From: an uncultured Pelagibacteraceae bacterium
GTDB lineage: Bacteria; Pseudomonadota; Alphaproteobacteria; Pelagibacterales; Pelagibacteraceae
Direction: 5' to 3'
NCBI GenBank assembly: GCA_902570525.1
Contig: CACFYN010000001.1
Coordinates: 58,599 to 122,598, forward strand
Length of the DNA: 64,000 bases
Part shown: positions 1 to 10,500 of the stretch, one piece after another
How the letters are laid out: each line of letters starts with the position of its first letter
Numbering within the stretch: position 1 is the first letter of the stretch
Position numbers and translations under genes: made by a program
Notes under the pieces: model-generated
What the model was told of the DNA's origin: nothing
Database searches by the model: none
What the model saw: the letters and a program-made list of their open reading frames with translations, nothing else

Positions 1-475
1 CTTTAGGGCTACTATTTTTAAAATATTTTTTTCCTATCTGGTTGCCATATTTTTTTACATTTAAATCTATTATTCCTTCACTCTCATTCGATATATTTAA
101 TTCTGATTCAGAACAGAGCATTCCATATGAAGTTACTCCTCTTATCTTGCTAACTGATAATTTCATTTGATTTTTAGGAATAATTGTTCCTGGTGGGGCG
201 TATACAGTATATAAATTATTTTTTGCATTTGGTGCACCGCAAACAACTTTTACTGTTTCACTTTTTCCTATATCAACGTCACATAATCTTAATCTATCTG
301 CATTTGGGTGTTTTTCTGTATTTACAATTTTACCTACAATAAAATCATCAAATTCAGATGTCTGATTTTCAAAGCTTTCGACCTCTAAACCTATATTTGT
401 TAATTTATCAATAATCTTATGATCGTTTAACTTTGTATCCAAATGGTCTGTCAGCCAATCAACCGCAAATTTCAT
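1..475 (-). CDS. pheT: Phenylalanine--tRNA ligase beta subunit, 5' part only
   Basis: Translating the minus strand from the ATG at 475 gives a PheRS-beta N-terminus: a [14 protein letters not shown] start followed by the tRNA-binding (EMAP-like) domain with [13 protein letters not shown] and VCGAPN motifs at about residues 45-75. The remainder lies beyond the left edge, so only about 158 residues are visible. The start overlaps the pheS stop by 4 bp (ATGA), which indicates translational coupling. In the family, this subunit joins PheS in an alpha2-beta2 enzyme that charges tRNA-Phe and edits mischarged tyrosine. The edge causes the truncation; no break is seen in the visible part. Confidence 0.95.
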   Translation of the reverse strand, partial: MKFAVDWLTDHLDTKLNDHKIIDKLTNIGLEVESFENQTSEFDDFIVGKIVNTEKHPNADRLRLCDVDIGKSETVKVVCGAPNAKNNLYTVYAPPGTIIPKNQMKLSVSKIRGVTSYGMLCSESELNISNESEGIIDLNVKKYGNQIGKKYFKNSSPK

Positions 476-1539
476 CTACTCAATCCTCTGTAGTTCGAGG
501 GAACATCAAGAGGATCAAATCCAAAATGACTTATCCACCTATAATCTGTATCAAAGAAAGCTCTCAAATCATTTATTCCATATTTTAGCATTGCCAATCT
601 ATCTATACCTATACCAAATGCATAACCTTGATACTTCGAAGTATTTACTTTTACATTTTTTAAAACATTTGGATGAACCATTCCACAGCCTAAAATTTCT
701 AACCATTTATCCCCTTCTCCAATAATTATTTTTCCATCTTTTAATTCGTAGCCTATGTCAACCTCTGCTGATGGCTCTGTAAATGGAAAATGACTTGGTC
801 TAAACCTCATTTTGATTTTTTCTACCTCAAAGAATTCTTTTATAAAATGATTTAAACATCCTTTTAAATGTCCCATATTAATATTTTTATCAATGTGAAG
901 ACCTTCTACTTGGTGAAACATTGGCGCATGTGTTTGATCGCTATCGGATCTATAAGTTCTACCTGGAGCAATTATTTTAAATGGAGGTTTACCTTTCAAC
1001 ATTGTTCTTACTTGCACTGGAGAAGTATGAGTTCTTAATAAAAATTCTTTCTTATGATCTAAATAAAAAGTATCATGCATGTCTCTTGCTGGATGGTTAT
1101 CTGGTGTATTGAGTGCTGTAAAATTATTATATTCATTCTCGACATCAGGACCTTCCTCGACACTAAAACCTATTTCTGAAAATATTGATGATATTTCATC
1201 AATAACTTGTGACACTGGGTGTATTTTACCTTGAACAAAACTTCTTTCTGGTAATGTTACATCGACTTTTTCACTTTGAAGTTTCGAATTAATTTGTTCA
1301 ATTTCAAAATCCTTTATTTTTTTTTCAATAGCAGTTTGAATTTCATCTTTTGCAGAATTCACCTCAGATGCAAATTTTTTTTTTTCATCTGCAGATATGT
1401 TTGAAATTTTTTTAAATTCATTTGTAATTTTTCCGTTTTTGCCAAACAATTCTGACTTAATTTGATTTATATTTTCAAGACTTATATTTTCACTTAGTTT
1501 TTTTAGATACTCTTCTTTTAATTTTAAAATATCAGACAT
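472..1539 (-). CDS. pheS: Phenylalanine--tRNA ligase alpha subunit
   Basis: The 355-residue product has the usual length for PheS. A helical N-terminal coiled region (about 1-90) is followed by the class II synthetase core. Motif 2 is visible as [21 protein letters not shown] (in part) near residue 195-215, and motif 3 as [11 protein letters not shown] near 310-320. It forms phenylalanyl-tRNA with PheT, whose start overlaps its stop by 4 bp. It lies 43 bp downstream of rplT in the thrS-infC-rpmI-rplT-pheS-pheT order also known from enterobacteria. A weak 7-bp hairpin (1552-1568) lies in the gap, but no leader peptide of the pheM kind was found. Confidence 0.97.
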   Translation of the reverse strand: MSDILKLKEEYLKKLSENISLENINQIKSELFGKNGKITNEFKKISNISADEKKKFASEVNSAKDEIQTAIEKKIKDFEIEQINSKLQSEKVDVTLPERSFVQGKIHPVSQVIDEISSIFSEIGFSVEEGPDVENEYNNFTALNTPDNHPARDMHDTFYLDHKKEFLLRTHTSPVQVRTMLKGKPPFKIIAPGRTYRSDSDQTHAPMFHQVEGLHIDKNINMGHLKGCLNHFIKEFFEVEKIKMRFRPSHFPFTEPSAEVDIGYELKDGKIIIGEGDKWLEILGCGMVHPNVLKNVKVNTSKYQGYAFGIGIDRLAMLKYGINDLRAFFDTDYRWISHFGFDPLDVPSNYRGLSR

Positions 1540-1582
1540 TTTGGTAGAATATTTCTTAAGCTAAGAAAAACAATAGAGAAGA

Positions 1583-1939
1583 TTAGTTTAATGCTGCTTG
1601 AGCCTTTTTAACTATAGTTTTAAATGCCTCTGGGTTATCATATGCTATTTCTGCTAGAATTTTTCTATCAAGTTTAATACCAGATTTATTTAATCCATTG
1701 ATAAATTTTGAATAAGTTAAGCCTTCAGATCTAACTCCGGCATTAATTCTCTGTATCCATAAGGACTTAAATTCCCTTTTTTTATTTCTTCGATCTCTGT
1801 AAGCATATTGCATGGCTTTTTCCATTGCTTGTCTAGCAACTCTGATTGTATTTTTTCTTCTCCCCCACTGACCTTTAACCGCTTTGAGAACTTTTTTATG
1901 TTTAGCTCGACTGGTAACACCTCTTTTTACTCTAGCCAT
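1583..1939 (-). CDS. rplT: 50S ribosomal protein L20
   Basis: 118 residues, standard L20 length. The start [19 protein letters not shown] and the basic helical body with [20 protein letters not shown] are diagnostic. L20 binds 23S rRNA early in 50S assembly. It follows rpmI by one base, so the two are almost certainly co-transcribed and translationally coupled. In E. coli L20 represses rpmI-rplT translation. Whether that happens here cannot be told from sequence, because the leader before rpmI is very short. Confidence 0.98.
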   Translation of the reverse strand: MARVKRGVTSRAKHKKVLKAVKGQWGRRKNTIRVARQAMEKAMQYAYRDRRNKKREFKSLWIQRINAGVRSEGLTYSKFINGLNKSGIKLDRKILAEIAYDNPEAFKTIVKKAQAALN

Positions 1940-1940
1940 T

Positions 1941-2147
1941 TTATCCTCTTAAATTGTATGGCATATAAGATTTTACTATTTTACCGTCTTGTTTTGCCAT
2001 AATAGTTGTTCCTCTTTGTTTCCTAATTTGTGAATTTGTTCTTTTTATCATTCCATGTCTTTTACCAGCTTGTGGCATCACTACTTTGCCTCTAGCTGTT
2101 ATTTTAAATCTTTTTTTTGCTGAGCTTTTTGTTTTTAATTTCGGCAT
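1941..2147 (-). CDS. rpmI: 50S ribosomal protein L35
   Basis: 68 residues of highly basic sequence beginning [20 protein letters not shown], the L35 signature, and ending in the usual [12 protein letters not shown] tail. It is a small 23S rRNA-binding protein of the large subunit. The gene sits between infC (53 bp upstream) and rplT (1 bp downstream). The 53 bp before it contain a plausible promoter with a very short leader, so rpmI-rplT may be expressed separately from thrS-infC. Confidence 0.97.
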   Translation of the reverse strand: MPKLKTKSSAKKRFKITARGKVVMPQAGKRHGMIKRTNSQIRKQRGTTIMAKQDGKIVKSYMPYNLRG

Positions 2148-2158
2148 ATGTGGCCGAT

Positions 2159-2187
2159 TTTATACAAATATTATAATTGAAATACAA
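2159..2187 (-). promoter_or_regulatory. Putative promoter for rpmI-rplT(-pheST)
   Basis: On the minus strand TTGTAT (2187-2182) and TATAAA (2164-2159) are separated by 17 bp, a good match to sigma-70 spacing. The expected start of transcription is only about 5-8 nt before the rpmI ATG, so the leader would be nearly absent. In such AT-rich DNA, chance matches are common, so this is tentative. Confidence 0.4.
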
Positions 2188-2200
2188 CCTTAATTATTGA

Positions 2201-2746
2201 TTACAATGGCTGAATTACCATTATCATCTGTTTTCCATCGAATTTTGGTTGAAGTTCTATTTTTCCTACTGATGACATGTCTGTCTTAATTTTTTCCATT
2301 AACTCATTTCCTAAATGTTTGTGCTGCAGTTCCCTTCCCTTAAATCTAATTGTAAATTTTACTTTGTCGCCTTTAGTTAAAAATTTTTGAGCGTTTTTAA
2401 TTTTAAAGGTGTAATCGTGAACTTCTGTAACTGGCCTGAGCTTAATTTCTTTTAAGTCAACTTTTTTTTGTTTTTTCTTAGCTTTGTTTGCTTTCTTTTG
2501 AGCATCATATTTAAATTTTCCCATATCCATTATTTTACATACAGGTGGATTTGCATTTGGAGATATTTCAATTAAATCTAAACCTTCTTCTTTTGCTATT
2601 GAAATAGCTTCATTAGTATTTAGTATTCCAAGATTTTCTCCATTGCTTGATATAACTTGAACCTCTGGAGAGAAAATTCTATTGTTTGATCTCGGACCTT
2701 TATTTTTATTTCTCCGCTGAAAATGATTTCTATGATGATCTGCCAC
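2201..2746 (-). CDS. infC: Translation initiation factor IF-3
   Basis: 181 residues with both IF-3 domains: the N-terminal domain (NNRIFSPEVQVISSNGENLG near 20-40), a lysine-rich linker (about 85-95), and the C-terminal domain with RPVTEVHDYTFKIKNA and FKGRELQHKHLG. IF-3 binds the 30S subunit and proofreads initiator tRNA selection. The start used is GTG at 2746, abutting the thrS stop. No ATG exists between there and the conserved N-terminal domain, so a rare start codon is retained, recalling the AUU start of E. coli infC that underlies IF-3 autoregulation. Confidence 0.96.
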   Translation of the reverse strand: MADHHRNHFQRRNKNKGPRSNNRIFSPEVQVISSNGENLGILNTNEAISIAKEEGLDLIEISPNANPPVCKIMDMGKFKYDAQKKANKAKKKQKKVDLKEIKLRPVTEVHDYTFKIKNAQKFLTKGDKVKFTIRFKGRELQHKHLGNELMEKIKTDMSSVGKIELQPKFDGKQMIMVIQPL

Positions 2747-4666
2747 TTAATTTAGGGATGCTTGATTTAAAGCAGAATATTTTTTGATAAAATCTTTTAG
2801 CTTCATATTTTCTTGTTTTTTATTATCTAATTCTCTAATAGTTACACTGTCACTGTCAACTTCTTTTTTACCACAAATTAGTAAAACTGGCACTTTAGAC
2901 AGTGAATGCTCTCGAATTTTATAATTTAAATTATGATTCTTTAAATCTACTTCACAATTTAATCCAACATCTCTAAGTTTATCAGCTACTACTGAAGCAT
3001 ATTTATCGAATTCATCTGATACAGGTATAACTACTACTTGAAGAGGACTAATCCAAAATGGAAGTTTTCCTGCATAATTTTCTATGAGGATTCCGATAAA
3101 TCTCTCTAGTGATCCAAAAAGAGCTCTGTGTAACATTACAGGAACTTTTTTTGAACCATCTTTGTCAACAAATGTAGCGCCTAATCTTTCAGGTAAGTTT
3201 AAATCAACTTGCAATGTTCCACACTGCCAATCTCTTCCTATTGCATCTCTCAAGACAAACTCAATCTTAGGACCATAAAAGGCGCCTTCGCCCTTATTGA
3301 TTGAATATTCTAATTTTGTTGCTTTAACTGCATCTAACAAAGCTGCTTCTGATTTATCCCAAACCTTATCGTCACCTACTCTTACCTCGGGTCTATCTGA
3401 ATATTTGAGTATAACGTTTTTAAATCCTAAATCTTTGTAGATATCTAATATTAAATTTGTTACGCTTAAAGACTCTTCTGTAATTTGTTCTTCAGTGCAA
3501 AAAATATGTGCATCATCTTGAGTAAATGCTCTAACTCTCATGAGCCCATGTAAAGCTCCTGAGGGTTCGTACCTGTGTACCTTTCCAAACTCAGACATTT
3601 TTAATGGTAAATCTCTGTAACTCTTTAATCCTTGATTAAAAACTTGAACACATCCAGGACAATTCATTGGTTTAATTGCAAATACTTTTTCGTCTGGAGT
3701 CTTTGAAGTATACATATGTTCTCCAAATTTGTCCCAGTGGCCAGATTTTTCCCATAAAGATCTATCTAAAATTTCTGGTGTATTAATCTCTTTGTATCCA
3801 GCTTTTCTTTGTCTATCCCTCATATAATTCACAAGCTTTTGAAATAAACTCCAACCTTTTTCATGCCAAAAAACTGAACCAGGACTTTCCTCTCGGAAAT
3901 GGAAAAGATCCATTTCTTTTCCAAGCTTTCTATGATCTCGTTTTTCGGCTTCTTCAATTCTTTTTAGATAAGTATCTAGGTCTTTTTGATTGGCCCAACC
4001 AGTACCATATATCCTTTGAAGCATTTCATTTTTTGAGTCGCCACGCCAATATGCTCCTGAAACTTTTGTCAATTTAAAAGCTTTTCCAATTTTACCAGAA
4101 GACTCTAAGTGTGGGCCTCTACATAAATCATGCCAGCTATCACCATGATGATAAATTGTAAGTTCTTCATTTTCAGGTATGCTCTCAATTATTTCGGCTT
4201 TATATTTTTCGCCAATTTTTTTAAAATGATTAATTGCTTTTTCTCTTGCCCAGACTTCTCTTTTTGTTTTCACATTTTTGTCAACTATTTCTGACATTCT
4301 TTTTTCAATTTTATTCAAATCTTCACTTGTAAAAGGTTCCTTTCTAGCAAAATCATAGTAAAAACCATTTTCAATTACTGGACCAATAGTTACCTGTGTT
4401 CCTGGATATAGTTCTTGAACAGCCATAGCCATTATATGAGCAGTATCGTGTCTGATTACTTCTAAACCCTCAGGATCCTTTGCTGTAAAAATTTTTACAG
4501 TACTATCCTCTTTAATAGTATAATATAAATCTCTTAGTTCCCCATTCACACTCATTACTAAAGCTTGTTTTGCCAGAGATTTACTTATTTTTTCAGCAAC
4601 CTCAGAACCAGTTACAGGTTTATCAAATTTTATTGTCTTACCATCTGGTAGTGTGATATTTGCCAT
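2747..4666 (-). CDS. thrS: Threonine--tRNA ligase
   Basis: 639 residues, full length. Domains in order are TGS (about 1-60), the second N-terminal editing domain with HDTAHIMAMA and the CRGPH motif (about 60-220), the class II catalytic core, and a C-terminal anticodon-binding domain (about 535-630). The three zinc ligands known for ThrRS can be placed in PMNCPGC, ALHGLMRVRAF and PVMLHRALFGS. It charges tRNA-Thr and hydrolyses Ser-tRNA-Thr. The start overlaps the upstream glycosyltransferase stop by one base (TAATG), and infC begins immediately after its stop. Confidence 0.98.
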   Translation of the reverse strand: MANITLPDGKTIKFDKPVTGSEVAEKISKSLAKQALVMSVNGELRDLYYTIKEDSTVKIFTAKDPEGLEVIRHDTAHIMAMAVQELYPGTQVTIGPVIENGFYYDFARKEPFTSEDLNKIEKRMSEIVDKNVKTKREVWAREKAINHFKKIGEKYKAEIIESIPENEELTIYHHGDSWHDLCRGPHLESSGKIGKAFKLTKVSGAYWRGDSKNEMLQRIYGTGWANQKDLDTYLKRIEEAEKRDHRKLGKEMDLFHFREESPGSVFWHEKGWSLFQKLVNYMRDRQRKAGYKEINTPEILDRSLWEKSGHWDKFGEHMYTSKTPDEKVFAIKPMNCPGCVQVFNQGLKSYRDLPLKMSEFGKVHRYEPSGALHGLMRVRAFTQDDAHIFCTEEQITEESLSVTNLILDIYKDLGFKNVILKYSDRPEVRVGDDKVWDKSEAALLDAVKATKLEYSINKGEGAFYGPKIEFVLRDAIGRDWQCGTLQVDLNLPERLGATFVDKDGSKKVPVMLHRALFGSLERFIGILIENYAGKLPFWISPLQVVVIPVSDEFDKYASVVADKLRDVGLNCEVDLKNHNLNYKIREHSLSKVPVLLICGKKEVDSDSVTIRELDNKKQENMKLKDFIKKYSALNQASLN

Positions 4667-5820
4667 TAATTAAATAATTTCTTGTATTCTGAATAAGTAT
4701 TTAAACACATTTTTTCAATATTAAATCTATTTATAACATTCTTTCTACCTTCTTTGCCCATTAATTCCAGAGTTAAAGTGTCAAGATTTATTATCTCATT
4801 AATTTTTTTTGACAATGACTCAGCATTTCCACTCTCAAATAAAATACCAGTTTTATTGTCGATTATCGTTTCATTTGAACCTCCAATGTTACTTGCAATT
4901 ATAGGTTTTTTCATTGATTGGGCCTCTACAGAAACTCTACCAAAAGCCTCGGGCTCTATTGAGGATGAGATCACAATATCTGCTAACATATAAGCCGCTG
5001 GCATGTATTCGCACTTACCAATAAACCTAAAATCATTGGTTAGATTGTACTGTTCAACTAATCTTTCAAGTTTTTTTTTATAAACTGTTCTACCTTGGTC
5101 GTTACCTAAAATAACAGCTGTAAAGTCCACGTCAGCATTTAATTTTTTGAATTTATTAATTGCCTCGATAAATAATTCTTGACCTTTCCAAGATGTCAAC
5201 CTGCCTGGTAAAAGAATTACCTTACTATTATCTTCTATTTGCCAAAGAGTTTTCAATTTACTAACACTATTTTTCTTTAAGTTTTCTTGATCAAAATATT
5301 CAGTGTTAATGCCTCTAAAAATAACAAGAAATTTTTTTTTTGAATTTAAGTACTTGAGATAATTTTCGTTTATATGTGAAAAAATAAAGTTTGATCCAGC
5401 AATTAACAAATCTGATCTTACCATAACAGAATTATAAAATTTTTTAAAGTTAGAGCTAAAATTATAAGTCCCATGAAAAGTTGTGACAAGTTTTCTAAAT
5501 GTGAGTTTAGTTGCAATTAAACAAGACCAGGCTGGTGCTCTACTTCTAGCATGAACAATATTAATATTAAGAAATAATATAATTAAAGTTAAAATAATAC
5601 TGTTTAATAGTATTAAAATTGGATTTTTTGAGTGGACAGGTAATTTAATTATTTTTACTTTTTTTTTGTCTACATATTTTAAAAGTTCTCCACCACTTGT
5701 AGCTATATATGACTTGCAATCCTGTTCATACAAATAGTGTGCTAAGTCATAACATCCAGTTTCTGCGCCACCAAACCCCAATTTTGGTATAACTTGTAAA
5801 ACTTTTATTTTAGAAGACAT
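4666..5820 (-). CDS. Glycosyltransferase family 4 (GT-B fold)
   Basis: 384 residues. The N-terminal half has the GGAETGCYDLAHYL motif (about 17-30) of acceptor-side GT4 domains. The C-terminal half has the donor-binding EPEAFGRVSVEAQSMKKPIIAS segment, containing the E-x7-E motif, near 285-310. A hydrophobic stretch near 65-85 may give membrane association. Such enzymes transfer nucleotide-activated sugars in LPS or exopolysaccharide synthesis. The substrate cannot be read from sequence. It lies upstream of thrS with a 1-bp overlap and is divergent from the 5863 hydrolase across 42 bp. Confidence 0.85.
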   Translation of the reverse strand: MSSKIKVLQVIPKLGFGGAETGCYDLAHYLYEQDCKSYIATSGGELLKYVDKKKVKIIKLPVHSKNPILILLNSIILTLIILFLNINIVHARSRAPAWSCLIATKLTFRKLVTTFHGTYNFSSNFKKFYNSVMVRSDLLIAGSNFIFSHINENYLKYLNSKKKFLVIFRGINTEYFDQENLKKNSVSKLKTLWQIEDNSKVILLPGRLTSWKGQELFIEAINKFKKLNADVDFTAVILGNDQGRTVYKKKLERLVEQYNLTNDFRFIGKCEYMPAAYMLADIVISSSIEPEAFGRVSVEAQSMKKPIIASNIGGSNETIIDNKTGILFESGNAESLSKKINEIINLDTLTLELMGKEGRKNVINRFNIEKMCLNTYSEYKKLFN

Positions 5821-5862
5821 TGTCTAATGTTATATATTAAGAAATTACTCTAATAAACTTTT

Positions 5863-6627
5863 ATGACAAAATTTAAATACCTTAAAATAAAGAATAATCA
5901 GAAAATAAGATATTTAAGTAATAACTATACAAAAAACCTTTATGTTGTTTTTTTGCATGGATTTATGTCAGATGTTGAGGGAGAGAAACCTAAAACTTTT
6001 TTAAGTTTTTGCAAAAAGAATAAAATTGGATTTTTAGCAGTTGAATATTCTGGGCATGGAAAATCATCTGGTGAGTTTACGAGAGGGAATATTAGCAAAT
6101 GGACTAGTGATACTAAGTTGGTTATCAAAAAATTGGTCAAAAAAAACGATTTTATATTAATCGGTTCCAGTATGGGTTCTTGGATATCTACAAACCAATT
6201 TAGATTTTTCTCAAAACAAATAAAAGGATTTATTGGTATTGGCTCCGCACCTGAGTTTTTAGAAAGAGTCATGTGGAAAAAATTTTCTAAGAAAATGAAA
6301 AGAGAGACCATCAAAAATGGGGTTTATCATTTAAAACACGGTGAATATGAGTATCCTATTACTTTTCAACTCATTCAGGATGGAAGAAAAAACAAGGTAT
6401 TGCATAAAAGAATAAATTTAAAAATACCAGTTACATTATTTCATGGTAAAAAAGATGATACAGTTCCAGTAGTTTACTCTCGGAAACTCCTTAAAATTTT
6501 TAAGTTTGCACAAAAAAAAATAATTGTGATAAAAAATGGTGATCATAGCCTATTTAAAAAGCAGTTTAAGTTAAAAATTTTAAAAGAGTTAAAAAATATT
6601 ATTAGTAATTACAAAAATTCAAATTAA
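5863..6627 (+). CDS. Alpha/beta hydrolase (serine aminopeptidase S33-like)
   Basis: 254 residues of alpha/beta-hydrolase fold. The oxyanion strand reads VVFLHGFMSD (about 28-37). The nucleophile elbow GSSMGSW (about 100-106) carries the catalytic Ser, the acid is likely in HGKKDDTVP (about 195), and the His in NGDHSLF (about 229). No signal peptide is visible, so it is probably cytoplasmic. The substrate is unknown. Its last 4 bp overlap the end of the convergent epimerase gene. Confidence 0.8.
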   Translation: MTKFKYLKIKNNQKIRYLSNNYTKNLYVVFLHGFMSDVEGEKPKTFLSFCKKNKIGFLAVEYSGHGKSSGEFTRGNISKWTSDTKLVIKKLVKKNDFILIGSSMGSWISTNQFRFFSKQIKGFIGIGSAPEFLERVMWKKFSKKMKRETIKNGVYHLKHGEYEYPITFQLIQDGRKNKVLHKRINLKIPVTLFHGKKDDTVPVVYSRKLLKIFKFAQKKIIVIKNGDHSLFKKQFKLKILKELKNIISNYKNSN

Positions 6628-7499
6628 GTAATTTTTTTGTTAATATGTTTTAAACCCTCAACATATGTAGGAAATTTAAACTTATATTTAAAAAATTCTT
6701 TCGCTTTTTTGTTGCTTACTTTTTTGGAGTCATTGTAGAAAGATTTTAACATTTCGCTTTCAATTTGATCTAGCTTTATTTCTTTGGGTTCAGGTAAATT
6801 CAGAATTTTTGCGCCATATTGCATCACATCTTCAGAAGATGCGGGCTTATCATCTGAGATATTGTAAACTTCACCTTTTTTAAATTTATGTAGTGATATA
6901 AATAATAAGTTTGCAATATCTTCCACATGTATTCTTGAAAAATATTGATTTTTTTTTCTTATAATATTTCCATTGCCTGATTTAATTCTCTCTAACACGT
7001 TGTTTTTATTTGAGTAGATTCCTGAAAGTCTAAAAATTTGAAGCGGTATTTTATGTTCTTCGTGCATCTTAAGCCAACCATTCTCTACTGCTAATCTTTC
7101 AATGCCATTTTTAGATTTTGGTAAAGTTTCACTTTTTTCATCTACCCATTTTCCCTTGTGATCTCCATAAACACTTGTTGCGGATAAATATGTTATCCAC
7201 TTGATATTTTGACTTAGAAACTCTTTTGAAAAATATTTCAAAACTATATCTATTTTATCTTTTGGAGGTATGGATATAAGTACATGATCTGAATTATTTA
7301 ATTTTTTCGGAATATTTTTATCAATTTTTTCATTGTTAAATTCAAGATTTGAAACCTTTTGACCTAAAAATTCGATATCACAACTTGCTTGTCTTGTAGT
7401 TATTGAGATATTTAATTTATACTTTTCTGAAAGAAGTTTTTTTGTAAATTCTTTAGCAACTTGTCCAAATCCAAAAAAAAAAATATTGAGTTCTTTCAA
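6624..7499 (-). CDS. NAD(P)-binding epimerase/dehydratase-like protein (extended SDR)
   Basis: 291 residues. The Rossmann start is FFFGFGQVAKEF, a GxGxxA-type dinucleotide loop at about 8-18. The extended-SDR Tyr appears in YLSATSVYGDHKGKW (about 103-117), and RIHVEDIANLLFISL (about 185) matches the epimerase substrate region. The classic YxxxK lysine is not obvious, as in the YeeZ-like subgroup, so the catalytic role is uncertain. The gene starts one base after gltB ends on the same strand, so it is probably the last gene of a gltD-gltB transcript. Confidence 0.7.
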   Translation of the reverse strand: MKELNIFFFGFGQVAKEFTKKLLSEKYKLNISITTRQASCDIEFLGQKVSNLEFNNEKIDKNIPKKLNNSDHVLISIPPKDKIDIVLKYFSKEFLSQNIKWITYLSATSVYGDHKGKWVDEKSETLPKSKNGIERLAVENGWLKMHEEHKIPLQIFRLSGIYSNKNNVLERIKSGNGNIIRKKNQYFSRIHVEDIANLLFISLHKFKKGEVYNISDDKPASSEDVMQYGAKILNLPEPKEIKLDQIESEMLKSFYNDSKKVSNKKAKEFFKYKFKFPTYVEGLKHINKKIT

Positions 7500-7500
7500 T

Positions 7501-10500
7501 TTAACTTACTTCTTTTACTATTGATTTAGTAGAAATAGGATTTTCTAACTTATCCAACATTTCTTTAGGACAAACTTGTAAAAAATTATTTAATTCATTT
7601 TCAAAATTATTCAAAATATTTTTTGAAATTTCAGATCCAGTATGTTTAACATGTTCTTCAATTAAGGATTTTAAATAATCTTTCCAGTAATCTGTTTCAG
7701 GAATTTGCCATACTACTGTTTCAGAATTAACTTTTTTGCTAAATAATTTATTCTTATCATAAACAAAACCCATTCCTCCTGTCATCCCTGCAGCAAAGTT
7801 ATCACCGACATCACCTAAAATTACAACAGTTCCACCGGTCATATACTCACAACCATTTGAATCACATCCTTCAATTACAGAAATTGCCCCTGAGTTTCTA
7901 ACCGCAAACCTTTCTCCTGCTTTACCTGAAGCATATAGTTTACCAGAAGTAGCTCCATACAATACTGTATTTCCTATAATAGTATTTTCAGAGGAGTTTA
8001 AACTACTTTCTTCTGAGAGTTTAATCGAAACTATTGCTCCAGACAAACCCTTGCCAACATAATCATTTGCATCACCTTTCAAATTTAAAGTTAAGCCTTT
8101 TCCTCCAAATGCACCAAAAGATTGCCCAGCTGATCCAACAAAATTTAGTTTCAAAAAATTATCTTCTAATTTTTCATAACCAAATTTTTTGTATAAATTA
8201 TGTGAAATTCTTGTGCCCACAGCCCTATGGGTATTTTTGATTTCAAATTCTTTATCTATTTTCTCTTTTTTATCGATTTTTTCTTCAATTGATGGCCATA
8301 TTTCTTGATCAAGGGTATCAGGAACAAAATTTATTGATTGATTCTCACAATAACGTTTATTTTTTCCGCTATCTGCTTGAACAAATAAAGGGTTTAAATC
8401 TAAATCGTCCAAATTTGGCGATCCTTTACTTACTTGTCTCAATAAGTCTGTCCTTCCAATTATTTCATTGATCGATTTAAAGCCTAATTCGGCTAATATT
8501 TCTCGGACTTCGTTAGCTATAAAAGTAAACAAATTTACTACTTTGTCAGGAGTACCACTAAATTTTTCTCTTAATTTATCATCCTGAGTGCAAACACCTA
8601 CCGGACAAGTGTTAGAATGACATTGACGTACCATAATACAACCCATTGCTACCAAAGCAGTAGTTGCTACACCATATTCCTCGGCTCCCATCATGGCTGC
8701 GATTACAACATCTCTTCCAGTTTTAATTCCACCATCCGTTCTAAGTGTTACTGAGTCCCTCAAATTATTAAGTGTTAAAACTTGATTAGCTTCGGTTAAT
8801 CCCATTTCCCATGGTATTCCAACATATTTTACACTTGTTTGTGGAGATGCACCAGTACCTCCATTGTGACCAGAAATTAAAATAATATCAGCTTTTGCTT
8901 TTGCTACACCAGCAGCGATTGTTCCTATTCCTGATGAGGCTACGAGTTTTACCCCAACTCTTGCCTTAGGATTAATTTGTTTTAAGTCATAAATTAATTG
9001 CGCAAGATCTTCTATTGAATAAATATCATGGTGTGGTGGAGGAGAAATCAAGGTCACACCAGGAGTTGAGTGTCTTAATCTAGCGATTTCATCTGATACT
9101 TTAAACCCTGGTAATTGACCACCTTCTCCTGGTTTAGCGCCCTGTGCAATTTTGATCTCAATTTCGTTACAATTGTTCAAGTAATTTATTGTTACACCAA
9201 ATCTTGCAGAGGCTATTTGTTTCACTCTTGAGTTTGCGCTGTCTCCATTGTCCATTTTTTTAAACCTTACTTCATCTTCACCACCTTCACCGCTACATGA
9301 AGCACCTTTAATACGATTCATTCCTATTGCTAACGTTTCATGCGCTTCTTTAGACAAGGCTCCATGAGACATACTTCCGCTTCCAAATCTTTTGAGTATA
9401 TTTTCTACTGGCTCAACTTCTGAAATATCTATTGGTTTGTTTAAGTATCTTTTTCTAAAATCAATAAGATCTCTCAAATTTATTGGTGGCAAATTATATA
9501 TTCCTTCTGCATACTTTTTGTAAGCTTCATAAGAGCCTGAAGCAACAGCGCTTTGTAATAAATGTATTAATTTACCTTGATACTGATGAACCTCACCGTT
9601 CTTTCTATAACGATAAATACCTCCAATTGGTAATACTTTATCTTCATTGCAAAATGCTTTTTCATGTATCAATCTTAATTTTTTTTCAATACCACTTAGG
9701 CCAATCCCTGAAATTTTAGAAATTACCCCTGGAAAATATTCTGAAACAACTGTTCTGCTCAACCCAACAGTTTCAAAGTTGCATCCACCTCTATAAGAAC
9801 TAATTACTGAGATACCCATTTTAGACATTATCTTTAAGAGACCGCTATTTACTGATTTTATATATCTGCTGACACATTCCTCGTATTGAAATTTTCCAAA
9901 AAGTTTTTTCTCAAATCTTTGATATAATCCGTCTAATGCGAGATAAGGATTTACAGTTGTAGCACCTACCCCAATAAGCGTTGCGAATGAATGTGTATCC
10001 ATTGCTTCGCCTGATTGAACATTTATTGAAACATATCCTCTTAATTTATGTTTTATTAAATAAGTATTTACTGCACCTACTGCTAATAACATTGGTACTG
10101 GTAACCTATCATCTGAAATATTTTTATCTGATAAAACTATTTGTGTTGATCCTTGTCGAACAGCAATCTCCGAATCTTTTCTTATTTTTTCTAAAACAAC
10201 ATCTAGACTTTCTTCTTTTTTAAATGTGCAATCTATTAATTTTATTTTTTTTTTAAAAAAATTATTAAATTTTAAAAACTGAGAATTTGATAATATAGGG
10301 CTATTTAACACATAAATATTATCTTTTGTTAAATTATCAAAATTCAAAATATTGCCCAAGTTTCCAAATCTAGTTTTAAGACTCATAACTTTATTTTCTC
10401 TTAATGAATCAATTGGGGGATTTGTAACTTGACTAAAATTTTGTCTAAAGAAGTGATATAGAGGTCTATATTTATCCGATAGCACAGCTAACGGTGTATC

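Noticed and set aside
1552..1568. TTTCTTA/TAAGAAA hairpin between rplT and pheS as terminator or attenuator
   Set aside because: Weak AT stem, no T tract after it and no leader peptide; pheS-pheT probably simply continues the operon.
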